A stretch of 64,000 nucleotides of DNA from Hyphomonas jannaschiana VP2 (GTDB taxonomy: Bacteria; Pseudomonadota; Alphaproteobacteria; Caulobacterales; Hyphomonadaceae): the NCBI RefSeq assembly GCF_000685215.1, contig NZ_ARYJ01000011.1, positions 1 to 64,000 of the forward strand, written 5' to 3'. The notes below the pieces were generated by a model that saw only the letters and a list, made by a program, of their open reading frames with translations, ran no database searches and was not told the DNA's origin. How positions within the stretch are numbered: the first letter of the stretch is position 1; every line of letters begins with the position of its first letter. The position numbers and the translations under genes were made by a program. Shown here one piece after another: positions 10,380 through 19,716 of the stretch.

Positions 10380-11171
10380 TCAGTCGCCCGTGAACTCCGG
10401 GTCGCGGCCTTCGAGGAAGGCCTTGATGCCTTCCCTGAAATCGTCTGAGCGCTGGAGCAGGGCGAAGGCCTCGAGGTCACGGTGGGCCGTGGCTTTGGCC
10501 AATGCCAGCGCTGCCACGTTGACGTCCTGCTTCACCATTTTCAACGCCGTTGGCGGCAGGCGTGAGGCAGCTGCCGCCACTTCACGCGCCTTATGCATGG
10601 CGGTGCCGGCGGGCACGACATGGTCGGCAAGCCCCCAGTTCAGGGCCGTTGCGGCATCGATCTTTTCGCAAAGCCCGGCGATCCGCTTGGCGCGGGCGGG
10701 GCCGACCAGTGCCACAAAACGGGGGATGGAGCCCCAGCTCATATTCATGCCGCGCTCGACCTCCGGCACGTAGAAGACCGAGTTCTCCGCAGCGACACGC
10801 AGGTCACATGACGTGGCCAGTGCCACACCGCCGCCGACGCACCAGCCTTCGATGGCGCAGATGGTGAGCGCGTCTACATTTTCCCAGGCCTCGCACATGC
10901 GTGGGCCGCGGCGTAGCAGGATCCTCCGTTCCCGGAGCGTGGACTTGGCAGCGTTTGCGCCGGCCGGATCTTTCAGGTCTGCGCCCATGGAGAACTGGTC
11001 CGCTCGCCCGGTCAGGATGACCGTGGAGATCTCAGGCGCGTCGTGAAATTGCAGGGCAGCCTCGGTCAAGTCCTGCATCAATTGCTGGCTGAGTGCGTTG
11101 GCGCGGGCGCCGGTATCAAACCGCACGATTGCCGTGCGGCCATCGATTTCGGTCTGGACCAGCGCGCTCAT
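10380..11171 (-). CDS. Enoyl-CoA hydratase/isomerase (crotonase) family protein
   Basis: A 263-residue crotonase-fold protein acting on a CoA thioester. The oxyanion-hole regions are visible: QFSMGADLKD in the first half and WCVGGGVALATSCDLR in the second. The later catalytic glutamate is kept (FYVPEVERGM). The position of the first catalytic glutamate of true hydratases (GGGxE) holds alanine (GGGVA), so isomerase, dehalogenase-like or another crotonase chemistry is possible. Its ATG overlaps the stop of the upstream DsbA-like gene by 4 bases, so the two are translationally coupled. It is the last gene of the leftward ubiA operon. The substrate cannot be told from sequence. Confidence 0.85.
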   Translation of the reverse strand: MSALVQTEIDGRTAIVRFDTGARANALSQQLMQDLTEAALQFHDAPEISTVILTGRADQFSMGADLKDPAGANAAKSTLRERRILLRRGPRMCEAWENVDALTICAIEGWCVGGGVALATSCDLRVAAENSVFYVPEVERGMNMSWGSIPRFVALVGPARAKRIAGLCEKIDAATALNWGLADHVVPAGTAMHKAREVAAAASRLPPTALKMVKQDVNVAALALAKATAHRDLEAFALLQRSDDFREGIKAFLEGRDPEFTGD

Positions 11172-11827
11172 GCGGTTGCGGCCGGCGGGTGTTCGGCCGC
11201 GTGCTTGATGAAGCGTGCCAGCTTTTCAGGCGTCTCGGCGCCCTGCGCCGCAAACTGACGATTGGCGATATAGGTCGGCACGCCGGTGATACCGAGTTCG
11301 CGGAAATATTTTTCTTCGGCGCGGACGGTTACGACATCGGCATCCGTGGACAGGAGGTCGGCCACAATGGTCGGGTCGAGATCGATCTGACGGGCAATGT
11401 CGACCAGTACGCCATGGTCGCCAATGTTTCGACCGTCGTGGAAGAAGGCCTGGAACAATGCTTCCTTGGCGGCGGCGCCTTTGTGCTGGCCCTGCGCCCA
11501 GTGGACGATGCGGTGCGCATCGAGGCTGTTCGGACGCCATGTAATCTCGTCGAACCGGTAGGGGATGCCTTCGGCCTCACCATAGTCGATCAGCGCCTGA
11601 CGCATGGCGCCCGAGCGCTCCTTCGCTTCCGGCGAGCTGAATGCCTTGCGCATATAGTCCTTGTAATCGACCCCTTCCGCCGGGATGGACGGATCGAGTT
11701 CATAGGGACGGAACAGGAGCTGCACTTCAACGTCCGGCACCATGGCGATGGCCGCTTCGATGCGGCGCTTGCCGAGCCAGCACCACGGACAGACGAGATC
11801 GGAAACCATTTCAATAACAACAGGCAT
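11168..11827 (-). CDS. DsbA-family thioredoxin-fold oxidoreductase (FrnE/HCCA isomerase-like)
   Basis: A 219-residue cytoplasmic DsbA-like protein of the FrnE or 2-hydroxychromene-2-carboxylate isomerase group. It begins MPVVIEMVSDLVCPWCWLG, with a CPWC redox motif at about 13-16. It has the cis-proline segment GVPTYI near the end and the helical insertion expected of DsbA proteins. There is no signal peptide. The ATG at 11827 fits the family N-terminus; one at 11845 is also possible, and neither has a strong ribosome binding site. It lies between ubiA (31-base gap) and the crotonase gene (4-base overlap). A role in thiol-disulfide exchange is likely; the partner is unknown. Confidence 0.85.
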   Translation of the reverse strand: MPVVIEMVSDLVCPWCWLGKRRIEAAIAMVPDVEVQLLFRPYELDPSIPAEGVDYKDYMRKAFSSPEAKERSGAMRQALIDYGEAEGIPYRFDEITWRPNSLDAHRIVHWAQGQHKGAAAKEALFQAFFHDGRNIGDHGVLVDIARQIDLDPTIVADLLSTDADVVTVRAEEKYFRELGITGVPTYIANRQFAAQGAETPEKLARFIKHAAEHPPAATA

Positions 11828-11858
11828 GGCCACACCATAGGCCATTGCGCCGGTGGCG

Positions 11859-12989
11859 TCACGGCTCGTCTGGCGATTCCGCAGCGTCGGGGAAGACATA
11901 GCCATCACGTTCCAGTGTGCGGCGTATGTCGCTGGCGAGCCAGGTTTCCGGCAGGCCGGGCTGGCGCGGGCCTTTTTGCAGCTCCAGTCCAAAGGGCAGG
12001 GTTACCTTGTCCGGCTGGCCGTCGGGCACGATTTCCGGGCCGGAAAAGAGTGTGCGCGGGGGTGGTTCCGGTGTCATGGCGGCCAGAGTCAGGCCGATCG
12101 CGACGAGCGCGCCGGTCCACACATTCGACTTGAACACCGCAAGCGCGACTCGGTCGCCTTTGCTTTTCAGCCGCGAGACCTGCGCCGTGGCATGGCCGAG
12201 GAAGGCGAGCGATGTGACGGCGCCCATGCGGCCAGCGCCCTGCAGGCCCGAGGCGGCGGCAATCAATGCCGCGGCAACGATAAAGAAACCGAAACTGTAG
12301 AGCGCCGCATGCTTGCCAAAGAGGCGCGCGGTGGACTTCACGCCGATGAGGGCGTCGTCTTCGCGGTCCTGCAGAGCGTAAATCGTGTCATACGCGACCG
12401 TCCAGCAGGCGAGGCCGATATAGAGCACGACGGCCGGGAAGCTGATTGTGCCGGCGACGGCGACGCCGACCAGTGCCCCCCAATTGAAGGTCGCGCCAAG
12501 CCAGGCCTGCGGCCACCAGGTGACACGCTTCATGAACGGGTAGGCGCCGACCAGCGGTATGGAGAGCAGGGCGACGATCTTCGCATCGCCCGGCAGGCAG
12601 AGCCAGACAAGGAAGCCAACCGCCAGCTGGATGCCCAGAAAGATGTGCGCCTCGCGAAGGGTGACGAGGCCGGCGGGGATCGGCCGCAGGGCCGTGCGCT
12701 CCACCTTCGCGTCGAAATCCCGGTCTGTAATGTCGTTCCAGGTGCATCCCGCACCGCGCATGGCGATGGCACCGACCAGGAACAGAATCGCCCATAGAGA
12801 GTCTGTCAGATACAGACCGGTCCTGATGCGCTCGAAGGCGAGGCCGATCAGGCAGGGCAGGTAGAGCAGCCAGACGCCCACAGGCCGGTCCCAGCGGGCC
12901 AGCATCGCATAAGGGCGCAGGCCCTCCGGAAGGCTGGAAAGCCAGCCCGGCAGGGCACTGTCGGCAGGAGAGATCTGCGTCTCGGTCAT
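11859..12989 (-). CDS. ubiA: UbiA prenyltransferase, 4-hydroxybenzoate octaprenyltransferase type
   Basis: A 376-residue integral membrane prenyltransferase that attaches the polyprenyl tail to 4-hydroxybenzoate in ubiquinone synthesis. The first aspartate-rich motif is WNDITDRDFDAKVERT and the second is YDTIYALQDREDD; both contain the Mg-diphosphate aspartates. Eight or nine hydrophobic helices span about residues 35-310. The family usually ends near 290-320. Here a soluble tail of roughly 65 residues (from about TPEPPPRT, containing LPFGLELQKGPRQPGLPETW) follows. UbiA heads a leftward operon with the DsbA-like and crotonase genes. Confidence 0.92.
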   Translation of the reverse strand: MTETQISPADSALPGWLSSLPEGLRPYAMLARWDRPVGVWLLYLPCLIGLAFERIRTGLYLTDSLWAILFLVGAIAMRGAGCTWNDITDRDFDAKVERTALRPIPAGLVTLREAHIFLGIQLAVGFLVWLCLPGDAKIVALLSIPLVGAYPFMKRVTWWPQAWLGATFNWGALVGVAVAGTISFPAVVLYIGLACWTVAYDTIYALQDREDDALIGVKSTARLFGKHAALYSFGFFIVAAALIAAASGLQGAGRMGAVTSLAFLGHATAQVSRLKSKGDRVALAVFKSNVWTGALVAIGLTLAAMTPEPPPRTLFSGPEIVPDGQPDKVTLPFGLELQKGPRQPGLPETWLASDIRRTLERDGYVFPDAAESPDEP

Positions 12990-13051
12990 CGCGCCGGGTT
13001 ATAGCGCGGATTCCCGTTTCCGACAGGGGATCGCGCCTCTCAGGGGAATGA

Positions 13052-14425
13052 TTACGCCACCGAGACGGTCTTGCGGTTCACGAAGGCGCGCAGACCATCT
13101 GCGGCGAGCTCGCGCCCGTAGCCGGATTGTTTGATTCCCCCGAAGGGGAGGCGCGGGTCTGACGCGACCATGGAATTGACGAACGTGGCACCGGCTTCCA
13201 GCTGACGGATGGCCTGGTCGATTTCGGCTTCTTCTTTGGAAAACAGGACCGAGCCGAGGCCAAACTGGCTGCGATTGGCCCGCGTGATGGCGTCGTCGAG
13301 GTTCGAAACTTTCCAGAGATTCGCGACCGGACCGAACATTTCCTCATCGGTCGAGGGCGTGCCTGAATGGGCTTCGGCCAGGATCTGCGGCGCGATCCAT
13401 GCGCCTTTCTTCGGGACGGTCCGGTCTTTCGTCAGGCTTTCAGCGCCGCCTTTGAGAGAGCGCTCGATCTGATCGGCCAGTTCATCCCGGATCGCCAGCG
13501 TGGCCAGCGGACCGACGTCGGTATCGGCCTTCATCGGGTCATCCACTTTCAGGGCATCGAAGGCTTTGACGAAGCTTTTGCTGAAAGCTTCGAAAATATC
13601 CGCGTGAACAAAGAAGCGCTTACCGGCAATGCAGGACTGGCCGGAGTTCTGGATTCGGGCCGTTACGGCGCTCTTCACGGCCTTGTCGAGATCTGCCGAG
13701 GGCATGACGATGAATGCGTCCGAACCGCCAAGCTCCAGAAGACTGGGCTTGATACAGTCGCCCGCAATGGCGGCGACGCTGCGGCCAGCGGGACCTGACC
13801 CGGTCAGGGTGACGGCCTTGATCCGGTTGTCGCGTATGACGCCCTCAACTTCTGACGACCCGATCAGGAGTGTCTGGAAGCAGCCGTCCGGGAAGCCGGC
13901 GCGGTGGAACACGTCTTCAATATTCAGGGCGGACCGCCAGACGTTCGAGGCGTGCTTCAGCAGGCCGACATTGCCCGCCATCAGGGCCGGGGCGGCGAAG
14001 CGGAAGACCTGCCAGAAGGGGAAGTTCCACGGCATCACGGCCAGTACCGGTCCCATCGGAAGGTGCCGGACAAACGCCCGGCGGGCTTCGGTGTGGAAAG
14101 TTTCGTCCTGAAGGTATGTCGCGCCGTGCTCGGCATAGTGACGGCAGGCCGTGGCGCATTTTCTCACTTCAGCTTCTGCCTGCGAGAGGGGCTTGCCCAT
14201 CTCCAGCGTGATGTCGCGTGCATATTCTGCGGCCTTGGTTTCCAGGACGTCGGCGGCGCGATTGAGCAGCTCGGCGCGCTCGTCCAGAGATACATTGCGC
14301 CAGGTCCGGAAGCGCTCGGACGCATTTTCGAGGGCGGTCTCAATGGTGGCGTGCGTCAGGGGTGTGAAACTTTCGATCACCTCGCCTGTTGCCGGATTGA
14401 TTGACTGTACCTGACGGTCTGGCAT
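13052..14425 (-). CDS. NAD(P)-dependent succinate-semialdehyde dehydrogenase family enzyme
   Basis: A 457-residue aldehyde dehydrogenase. It has the LGGSD segment with catalytic glutamate ELGG, the NSGQSC motif with nucleophilic cysteine, and MPWNFPFWQVFRF in the cofactor domain. The short N-terminus (INPATGEVIESF) and the FWQVFRFAAP segment place it with the shorter SSADH/YneI (Sad) type rather than the longer GabD. The probable reaction is succinate semialdehyde to succinate, although related aldehydes are possible. AGGAG lies 6 bases before the ATG. It is monocistronic and divergent from rsmE (49-base gap). Confidence 0.9.
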   Translation of the reverse strand: MPDRQVQSINPATGEVIESFTPLTHATIETALENASERFRTWRNVSLDERAELLNRAADVLETKAAEYARDITLEMGKPLSQAEAEVRKCATACRHYAEHGATYLQDETFHTEARRAFVRHLPMGPVLAVMPWNFPFWQVFRFAAPALMAGNVGLLKHASNVWRSALNIEDVFHRAGFPDGCFQTLLIGSSEVEGVIRDNRIKAVTLTGSGPAGRSVAAIAGDCIKPSLLELGGSDAFIVMPSADLDKAVKSAVTARIQNSGQSCIAGKRFFVHADIFEAFSKSFVKAFDALKVDDPMKADTDVGPLATLAIRDELADQIERSLKGGAESLTKDRTVPKKGAWIAPQILAEAHSGTPSTDEEMFGPVANLWKVSNLDDAITRANRSQFGLGSVLFSKEEAEIDQAIRQLEAGATFVNSMVASDPRLPFGGIKQSGYGRELAADGLRAFVNRKTVSVA

Positions 14426-14474
14426 GGCGTGCTCCTGACTTAACCTCTTGTCTGTATAAGCCTATACCCCGCCC

Positions 14475-15245
14475 ATGAGTTCCATACCCCGACTGTTTGT
14501 GGCGCAGGATCTGGTGGAAGGCGCAGCTTTTCCGCTGGACGATGCGCAAGCCAATTACCTGCTGCGTGTGCTCCGCCTTGTCGCGGATGCCCCCGTGCGT
14601 GTCTTCAATGGCCGTGATGGCGAATGGGAGGCGCGGATTGTCGATGTTCACGGCAAGCGCGCGAGTCTCACGCCAGACCGGTTGGTGCGCCCACAGCCGG
14701 ACACCCCGGCTAGCGCGCCCGTCTTGCTGTTCGCGCCCGTGAAGAAGGCGGAGACGGATTTCATCGTCGAAAAGGCCACGGAGCTCGGTGCCGCACGCAT
14801 AGTGCCCGTCCTGACGGACCGGACCCAGACCCGAACAGTGCGACTCGACCGGTTTCAAAAGATTGTGCTGGAAGCGGCTGAACAGACGGAACGGCTGGAC
14901 CTGCCGGAGGTGGAAGACCTGCAGCCGCTGGCAAAGGCGCTGGATGGGCTGGCAGATGGGACAGTGGTCATCTTCTGCGATGAACGAGGCGATGACGCAG
15001 GCGCACCCTGGGGCGGCGAAAAGGGCCGGGCGGGGCCCATTGCGGACGTGCTCGGCACTCTTGGCGACAAACCCGTCGCGATCCTGATCGGTCCGGAAGG
15101 CGGCTTCACACTGGAAGAGCGTGACTGGCTACGCCAGCGAGGCGATACGGCGCCGGTCAGTCTGGGGCCACGCATCCTGCGTGCAGAAACCGCCGCGGTC
15201 GCTGCGCTGTCAGTCTGGCAGGCCCTGAAAGGGGACTGGCGTTAG
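14475..15245 (+). CDS. rsmE: 16S rRNA (uracil-1498-N3)-methyltransferase
   Basis: A 256-residue SPOUT-class methyltransferase that modifies U1498 in 16S rRNA of the 30S subunit. The N-terminal PUA-like part contains NYLLRVLRL. The SAM knot is shown by ILIGPEGGFTLEE (about 202-214) and SLGPRILRAETAAVAAL (about 231-247), both diagnostic. The 3' end overlaps the convergent DUF6891-like gene by 4 bases. Confidence 0.95.
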   Translation: MSSIPRLFVAQDLVEGAAFPLDDAQANYLLRVLRLVADAPVRVFNGRDGEWEARIVDVHGKRASLTPDRLVRPQPDTPASAPVLLFAPVKKAETDFIVEKATELGAARIVPVLTDRTQTRTVRLDRFQKIVLEAAEQTERLDLPEVEDLQPLAKALDGLADGTVVIFCDERGDDAGAPWGGEKGRAGPIADVLGTLGDKPVAILIGPEGGFTLEERDWLRQRGDTAPVSLGPRILRAETAAVAALSVWQALKGDWR

Positions 15246-15880
15246 TAAAACCAGCGCTTGATCGGCTTCGGCATGGCGCCTTCCCAGCGGCGCTTCCAGT
15301 CGATGGCGAGGCCGACGCGGTGATTGATCTTGCCGTCCCAGACTGGCTTCAGCCCGACCGATTGCAGAACGTCATGCAGACGCTGGCCGATGGCCACATT
15401 GTCTTCCGGTGACGCGGTCGCGTCGGCAGCGCCGTAGCTTATGTACAGGCTGCCGCTCTCGACCGCGCTTTCCGTGTCTTGCTGGTGGAAGAACACATAA
15501 CCTTTCGGCTCGCGGCCGGAGAGGTCCTGGAAATCATCCATTTCGATGCCAATCTCGGCAGCGCCGCAGGTGCCACAGCAGGTGAAATGCTGACGTGCAA
15601 CAATGTCTTCGTCTTCCAGCATGTCGAAGGCGAGCGACAGGCGGTCAAAATCAGTGAGCACCGGCCAGGAATCCTGTTCCTCAACCAGCATCGACACAGC
15701 ATGAACGAGCGCATTGCGCACTTCCACCTGGCGATCCCGCTCGGTGAGCGGGCTGCGGAAGTCCTGCGCGTAATCCAGCAGGATTTCTTCGATCTCCTCC
15801 AACGGCTCATAGCCGCCGCGAACATGCAGGCGGGCCCACATTTTCAGGTCGTCGCGCTCGTCGGTGGTCATCTTGGTCAT
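15242..15880 (-). CDS. DUF6891-like hypothetical protein
   Basis: A 212-residue soluble protein of unknown function. It is acidic and helical in the first third (DERDDLKMWARLHVRGGYEP). It has a compact cysteine cluster FTCCGTCGAAEIG near the middle that looks like a metal or structural site, followed by GYVFFHQQDTESA and a C-terminal IDWKRRW. I associate these with DUF6891, from memory. The ATG at 15880 has GAGAG 7 bases upstream; a longer reading to 16030 would run through the divergent gshA start and is rejected. It is convergent with rsmE and divergent from gshA. Confidence 0.75.
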   Translation of the reverse strand: MTKMTTDERDDLKMWARLHVRGGYEPLEEIEEILLDYAQDFRSPLTERDRQVEVRNALVHAVSMLVEEQDSWPVLTDFDRLSLAFDMLEDEDIVARQHFTCCGTCGAAEIGIEMDDFQDLSGREPKGYVFFHQQDTESAVESGSLYISYGAADATASPEDNVAIGQRLHDVLQSVGLKPVWDGKINHRVGLAIDWKRRWEGAMPKPIKRWFY

Positions 15881-15986
15881 CTGCGGACTCTCTACATAAA
15901 CTAATTCGTGAGAATAACGCGGTTGGCGAGTGAGCGAAACAACCTTATCTGCAAGCCTCATTCTGGTTCGCAACAGGGGGTTCGGG

Positions 15987-17366
15987 ATGACCACGCCAAC
16001 GTCGGACATCGACGAGACCTCCCCGCGCATTGCGGGAAAACATGAGCTGGCTGCCTATCTGGAAGCCGGGTGCAAACCGGCGTCCGACTGGCGCATCGGG
16101 ACCGAGCACGAGAAATTCGGCTTCCTGCGCGAAAATCTTGCGCCGCTTCCCTATGAAGGCACGGCGTCAGTGCTCGCCATGCTGGAAGGCCTCCGTGACC
16201 GGTTCGGCTGGGACCCGATTGTCGAAAGCGGCAAGCTGATTGGCCTGCAGCGTGATGGCGCCAGTGTCTCGTTGGAGCCGGGCGGGCAGTTTGAGCTGTC
16301 CGGCGCCCCGCTGGAAACGATCCACCAGACCTGCACCGAGGTCGGGCGTCACCTCGAAGAGGTGCGCGAAATTGCCGACCCGCTCGGGATTTCGTTCCTC
16401 GGACTTGGCGCGAGCCCCCTGTGGAGCCTGGCGGAGACGCCGGTCATGCCCAAGGGCCGCTACAAGATCATGATGGAATACATGGACAAGGTCGGGCGCC
16501 TTGGCCGCCAGATGATGTTCCGCACCTGCACCGTGCAGACCAATCTCGATTTCGCTTCCGAAGCCGACATGGTGAAGAAGTTCCGCGTGGCGCTGGCGCT
16601 GCAGCCACTGGGCACGGCGCTGTTTGCCAATTCGCCCTTCATGGAAGGCCGGCCGAACGGCTTCCTGTCCTACCGGTCACAGATCTGGACGGATACCGAC
16701 CCCGACCGGACGGGCATGCTGCCCTTCGTGTTCGAGGACGGCATGGGTTTTGAGCGTTATGTCGATTACGCCCTCGATGTGCCGATGTATTTCGTGCGAC
16801 GGGGCGGCAAATATCTCGATGCCAGCGGCCTCAGCTTCCGCGACTTCATGGAAGGCAAGCTGGAGATCCTGCCGGGTGAGTTGCCGGCGATGGATGATTT
16901 TGCCGATCACCTCTCAACGATTTTCCCTGAAGTGCGCCTGAAGCGATTCCTTGAAATGCGCGGGTCCGATGCCGGTCCGTGGTCGCACCTCTGTGCCTTC
17001 TCGGCTTTCTGGGTGGGGCTGCTTTATTGCCCGGTCTGTCTCGATGGGGCCTGGGACCGTGTGAAGAACTGGACGGCGGCAGAGCGCGAAGCCATGCGCC
17101 AGTCGGTGCGGACGCTTGGCCTGAAAACGCCGATTCCAGGCGGTGCGACGATGCAGGACCTCGCCATGGAGATGCTGGATCTCGCCCGCATCGGTCTCAG
17201 CAATCGTAACAATCTCTCCGCATCCGGCGAGAACGAGACTGGATACCTGGCGGAGCTCGACGAGATCGCCCGGTCCGGCAAGACGCCGGCGGAACGGCTT
17301 CTGGAGCGCTACTATGGCGCCTGGAACCGCGACGTGCGCCACGTTTTCACGGAAAAGGCCTACTAG
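15987..17366 (+). CDS. gshA: Glutamate-cysteine ligase (plant/alphaproteobacterial type)
   Basis: A 459-residue enzyme for the first step of glutathione synthesis, joining glutamate and cysteine with [12 protein letters not shown] (about 38-46) is the ATP/Mg-binding start of the plant-like class. [32 protein letters not shown] and [13 protein letters not shown] follow in family order. Length matches alphaproteobacterial enzymes. The ATG at 15987 is preferred over an in-frame GTG at 15930 because AGGGGG lies upstream with good spacing and the family starts there. It probably forms its own unit, divergent from the DUF6891-like gene. Confidence 0.93.
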   Translation: MTTPTSDIDETSPRIAGKHELAAYLEAGCKPASDWRIGTEHEKFGFLRENLAPLPYEGTASVLAMLEGLRDRFGWDPIVESGKLIGLQRDGASVSLEPGGQFELSGAPLETIHQTCTEVGRHLEEVREIADPLGISFLGLGASPLWSLAETPVMPKGRYKIMMEYMDKVGRLGRQMMFRTCTVQTNLDFASEADMVKKFRVALALQPLGTALFANSPFMEGRPNGFLSYRSQIWTDTDPDRTGMLPFVFEDGMGFERYVDYALDVPMYFVRRGGKYLDASGLSFRDFMEGKLEILPGELPAMDDFADHLSTIFPEVRLKRFLEMRGSDAGPWSHLCAFSAFWVGLLYCPVCLDGAWDRVKNWTAAEREAMRQSVRTLGLKTPIPGGATMQDLAMEMLDLARIGLSNRNNLSASGENETGYLAELDEIARSGKTPAERLLERYYGAWNRDVRHVFTEKAY

Positions 17367-17465
17367 GGCACAGCCTTCCCTTTATTCCGTCCGAAAAAGC
17401 AGAAACTGCCTTGAGCCTTGCCGCATAGCACGCTCAATATGCGCAATTCAGGGAAGCTGACGGGA

Positions 17466-19070
17466 GTGAAACAGGTGACCGACAACGCGATTGCTGCCGG
17501 CCAGGACGAGGGGAAAACCTTTCTGGGCCATCCGACAGGACTGTTCGTCCTGTTCTTTGCTGAGATGTGGGAGCGTTTTTCCTACTACGGCATGCGGGCT
17601 CTGCTGGTTCTCTATCTGACCAAGCACTTCCTGTTTGACCGCGAGGCTGCCTATGGCCTCTACGGCGCCTATACGACGCTGGTCTATATCGGGCCGGTGA
17701 TCGGCGGCTTCCTGGCCGACAAATACCTCGGCGCGCGCAAGGCGGTCACGATTGGTGCGATTTTCCTTGTGCTCGGCCACCTCGGCATGGCGGTGGAAGG
17801 GGATCCGGTCCTGGATGGCCAGTCACCCGATCCGAGTGTTCTCAACATTTTCTATTTCAGCCTTGCGCTGATCATCGTCGGTGTCGGCTTCCTGAAAGCG
17901 AACATCTCGACCATTGTCGGTTCGCTCTACAAGAAGACGGATACGCGGCGCGATTCCGCTTTCACCATCTTCTATGTGGGCATCAACACCGGCGCCTTTC
18001 TTGGGGCGCTCATTGCAGGCTATCTGGGTGAAACCTTTGGCTGGGCCTATGGCTTCGGCGCGGCCGGGGTCGGCATGCTGCTCGGTCTGATCGTCTTTGT
18101 CTGGGGCAAACCGGCACTGCGCGGTGCAGGGGAGCCGAGCGATCCGGCGAAACTGTCTGCCCCGATGGTCGGCCCGCTGAACCGCGAGCACATGATCTGG
18201 CTGGGCGCGATCATTGTGACATTCATCGTCTGGTTCCTGGTGCGCAGTCAGGGCACGGTGAACACGCTGCTGCTGATCGCCATGACGGTCACCTATCTCT
18301 ACATTGTCTGGCGTGCGATCGCGAAGCTGAACCCGCATCAGCGCAACCGGATCATCGTCGCGCTGATCCTGATCTCCACCAACGTCCTCTTCTGGGGCCT
18401 GTTCGAGCAGGCAGGCTCGTCGTTGAACCTGTTCACGGATGAACATGTCGATCGCAACCTGTTTGGCTGGGAAGTGCCAGCCTCCATGTTCCAGTCGATC
18501 AACGCCTTCTACATCATGACCCTCGGTCCTGTGTTTGCCGGTCTTTGGGTCTGGCTCGGCAAGAAAGGCTGGGAGCCGAGTGCGCCAATGAAGTTCGCTC
18601 TGGCTCTGATGCAGCTCGGTGCCGGTTTCCTCGTTCTGGCGTTCGGATCCAGCGCAGGAGCCATGACACCGGTCATCTTCATCTTCCTGATTTACCTGCT
18701 TCACACGACGGGCGAGCTTTGCATGAGCCCGGTCGGCCTGTCGGCCATGACACGCCTTTCGGTGACCTCCATGGTGGGGCTGATGATGGGGGCCTGGTTC
18801 CTGGCGTCCGGCGCCGGCAACGCCGTTGCTGCCATGATTGCGCAGGCTACTGCGTCTGGCGGTGAAGGCATCGGACAGGTTCTGTCCGTGTACACAAAGG
18901 TCGGCTGGTTCGCGATTGGTATCGGTGTCCTGTTTGCGATTGCGGCCCCGTTCATGACCAAGATGATGCACCTGGACACGCTGTCCGACGATTCCGTGGA
19001 CGATGTCGGAACAGTGGACACGTTCGGTTCAAACACCGATCCGGGCGCCCCGGACAAGACGCTAGGCTGA
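17466..19070 (+). CDS. POT/PTR2 family proton-coupled oligopeptide transporter
   Basis: A 534-residue inner-membrane symporter for di- and tripeptides. The family motif ExxERFSYYG is seen in FAEMWERFSYYGMRALL (TM1). The PTR2 signature FTIFYVGINTGAF is in TM5. About 12-14 hydrophobic segments follow. The GTG at 17466 is preferred because GGGAAG lies 9 bases upstream; ATG 17439 and TTG 17418 are alternatives. The C-terminal tail is short and acidic. A strong terminator follows. Substrate range cannot be read from sequence. Confidence 0.93.
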   Translation: MKQVTDNAIAAGQDEGKTFLGHPTGLFVLFFAEMWERFSYYGMRALLVLYLTKHFLFDREAAYGLYGAYTTLVYIGPVIGGFLADKYLGARKAVTIGAIFLVLGHLGMAVEGDPVLDGQSPDPSVLNIFYFSLALIIVGVGFLKANISTIVGSLYKKTDTRRDSAFTIFYVGINTGAFLGALIAGYLGETFGWAYGFGAAGVGMLLGLIVFVWGKPALRGAGEPSDPAKLSAPMVGPLNREHMIWLGAIIVTFIVWFLVRSQGTVNTLLLIAMTVTYLYIVWRAIAKLNPHQRNRIIVALILISTNVLFWGLFEQAGSSLNLFTDEHVDRNLFGWEVPASMFQSINAFYIMTLGPVFAGLWVWLGKKGWEPSAPMKFALALMQLGAGFLVLAFGSSAGAMTPVIFIFLIYLLHTTGELCMSPVGLSAMTRLSVTSMVGLMMGAWFLASGAGNAVAAMIAQATASGGEGIGQVLSVYTKVGWFAIGIGVLFAIAAPFMTKMMHLDTLSDDSVDDVGTVDTFGSNTDPGAPDKTLG

Positions 19071-19089
19071 GACTGAGTGCAAACCACCG

Positions 19090-19123
19090 AAAAGGGCGGC
19101 CCTGCAAAGGCCGCCCTTTTTGT
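19090..19123. terminator. Bidirectional intrinsic terminator after peptide transporter
   Basis: A 12-bp stem, AAAAGGGCGGCC (19090-19101) with GGCCGCCCTTTT (19109-19120), 7-base loop, then TGTTTGTTGT. Read leftward the stem ends in TTTT, so it can also terminate the rhodanese gene that ends at 19160. Confidence 0.92.
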
Positions 19124-19159
19124 TTGTTGTGTTGGAGGTCGAGGCGCCTGAGAAGGCGA

Positions 19160-19588
19160 CTAGTTATAAGGCGGAATGAACGGGTCTGTCGGCAAACCGC
19201 GTTTCAGCCAGCCGTCTCCGGCGCCTTCTTTTCCGAGCATGCCTTCCTTGATGTCGAAGACGTGTGTGAAGCCTGCCTTTTCGAGCATGCTGGCAGCTTC
19301 GCTCGAGCGTTGCCCGGTCCGGCAGATGACGGCGATCGGATGGTCCAGATCCCCCAGAACAGCGCCTCGGGCCTGTGCGACGAAATCCCGGTCCTTCACA
19401 TTGATGCCGTGACTGTCGCGGGGTAGGCCGGTCATGGCCCATTCACTCGGCGTCCGGACATCCAGCACGACGATTTCGCCGCGCTGTACCATCTGCCAGG
19501 CAGAATCGGCAGGCAGGTCGCCTGGTTCTGCAAACGCCGGGGTTGTCATGAAAGAAGCCGCAAGCAGGGCGCCTGTCAGGAATCGCAT
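19160..19588 (-). CDS. Periplasmic single-domain rhodanese
   Basis: A 142-residue protein with a clear signal peptide (RFLTGALLAASFMTTPAFA, cleavage before EPG). One rhodanese domain follows: VVLDVRTPSEWAMTG at the start and the active-site loop VICRTGQRS with the persulfide-carrying cysteine. It probably handles sulfane sulfur or acts as a thiol reporter in the periplasm. The ATG at 19588 is chosen because it starts the signal peptide. The gene is separated from tldD, which lies further upstream in the same orientation. Confidence 0.9.
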   Translation of the reverse strand: MRFLTGALLAASFMTTPAFAEPGDLPADSAWQMVQRGEIVVLDVRTPSEWAMTGLPRDSHGINVKDRDFVAQARGAVLGDLDHPIAVICRTGQRSSEAASMLEKAGFTHVFDIKEGMLGKEGAGDGWLKRGLPTDPFIPPYN

Positions 19589-19716
19589 TGTGTCACCGTC
19601 CTCTACTGATCGGACACACGAACGAATCAGATCGTGTCCCTCTGTCCGATTGTGGCCAGAAAGTGACAAATAGACCTCAGCGCTTCAAGCCCCGGCCTAC
19701 GGAGGTAACAGCAATT

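Noticed and set aside
15881-16030. N-terminal extension of the DUF6891-like gene to 16030
   Set aside because: It would overlap the divergent gshA start. The ATG at 15880 has a good ribosome binding site.
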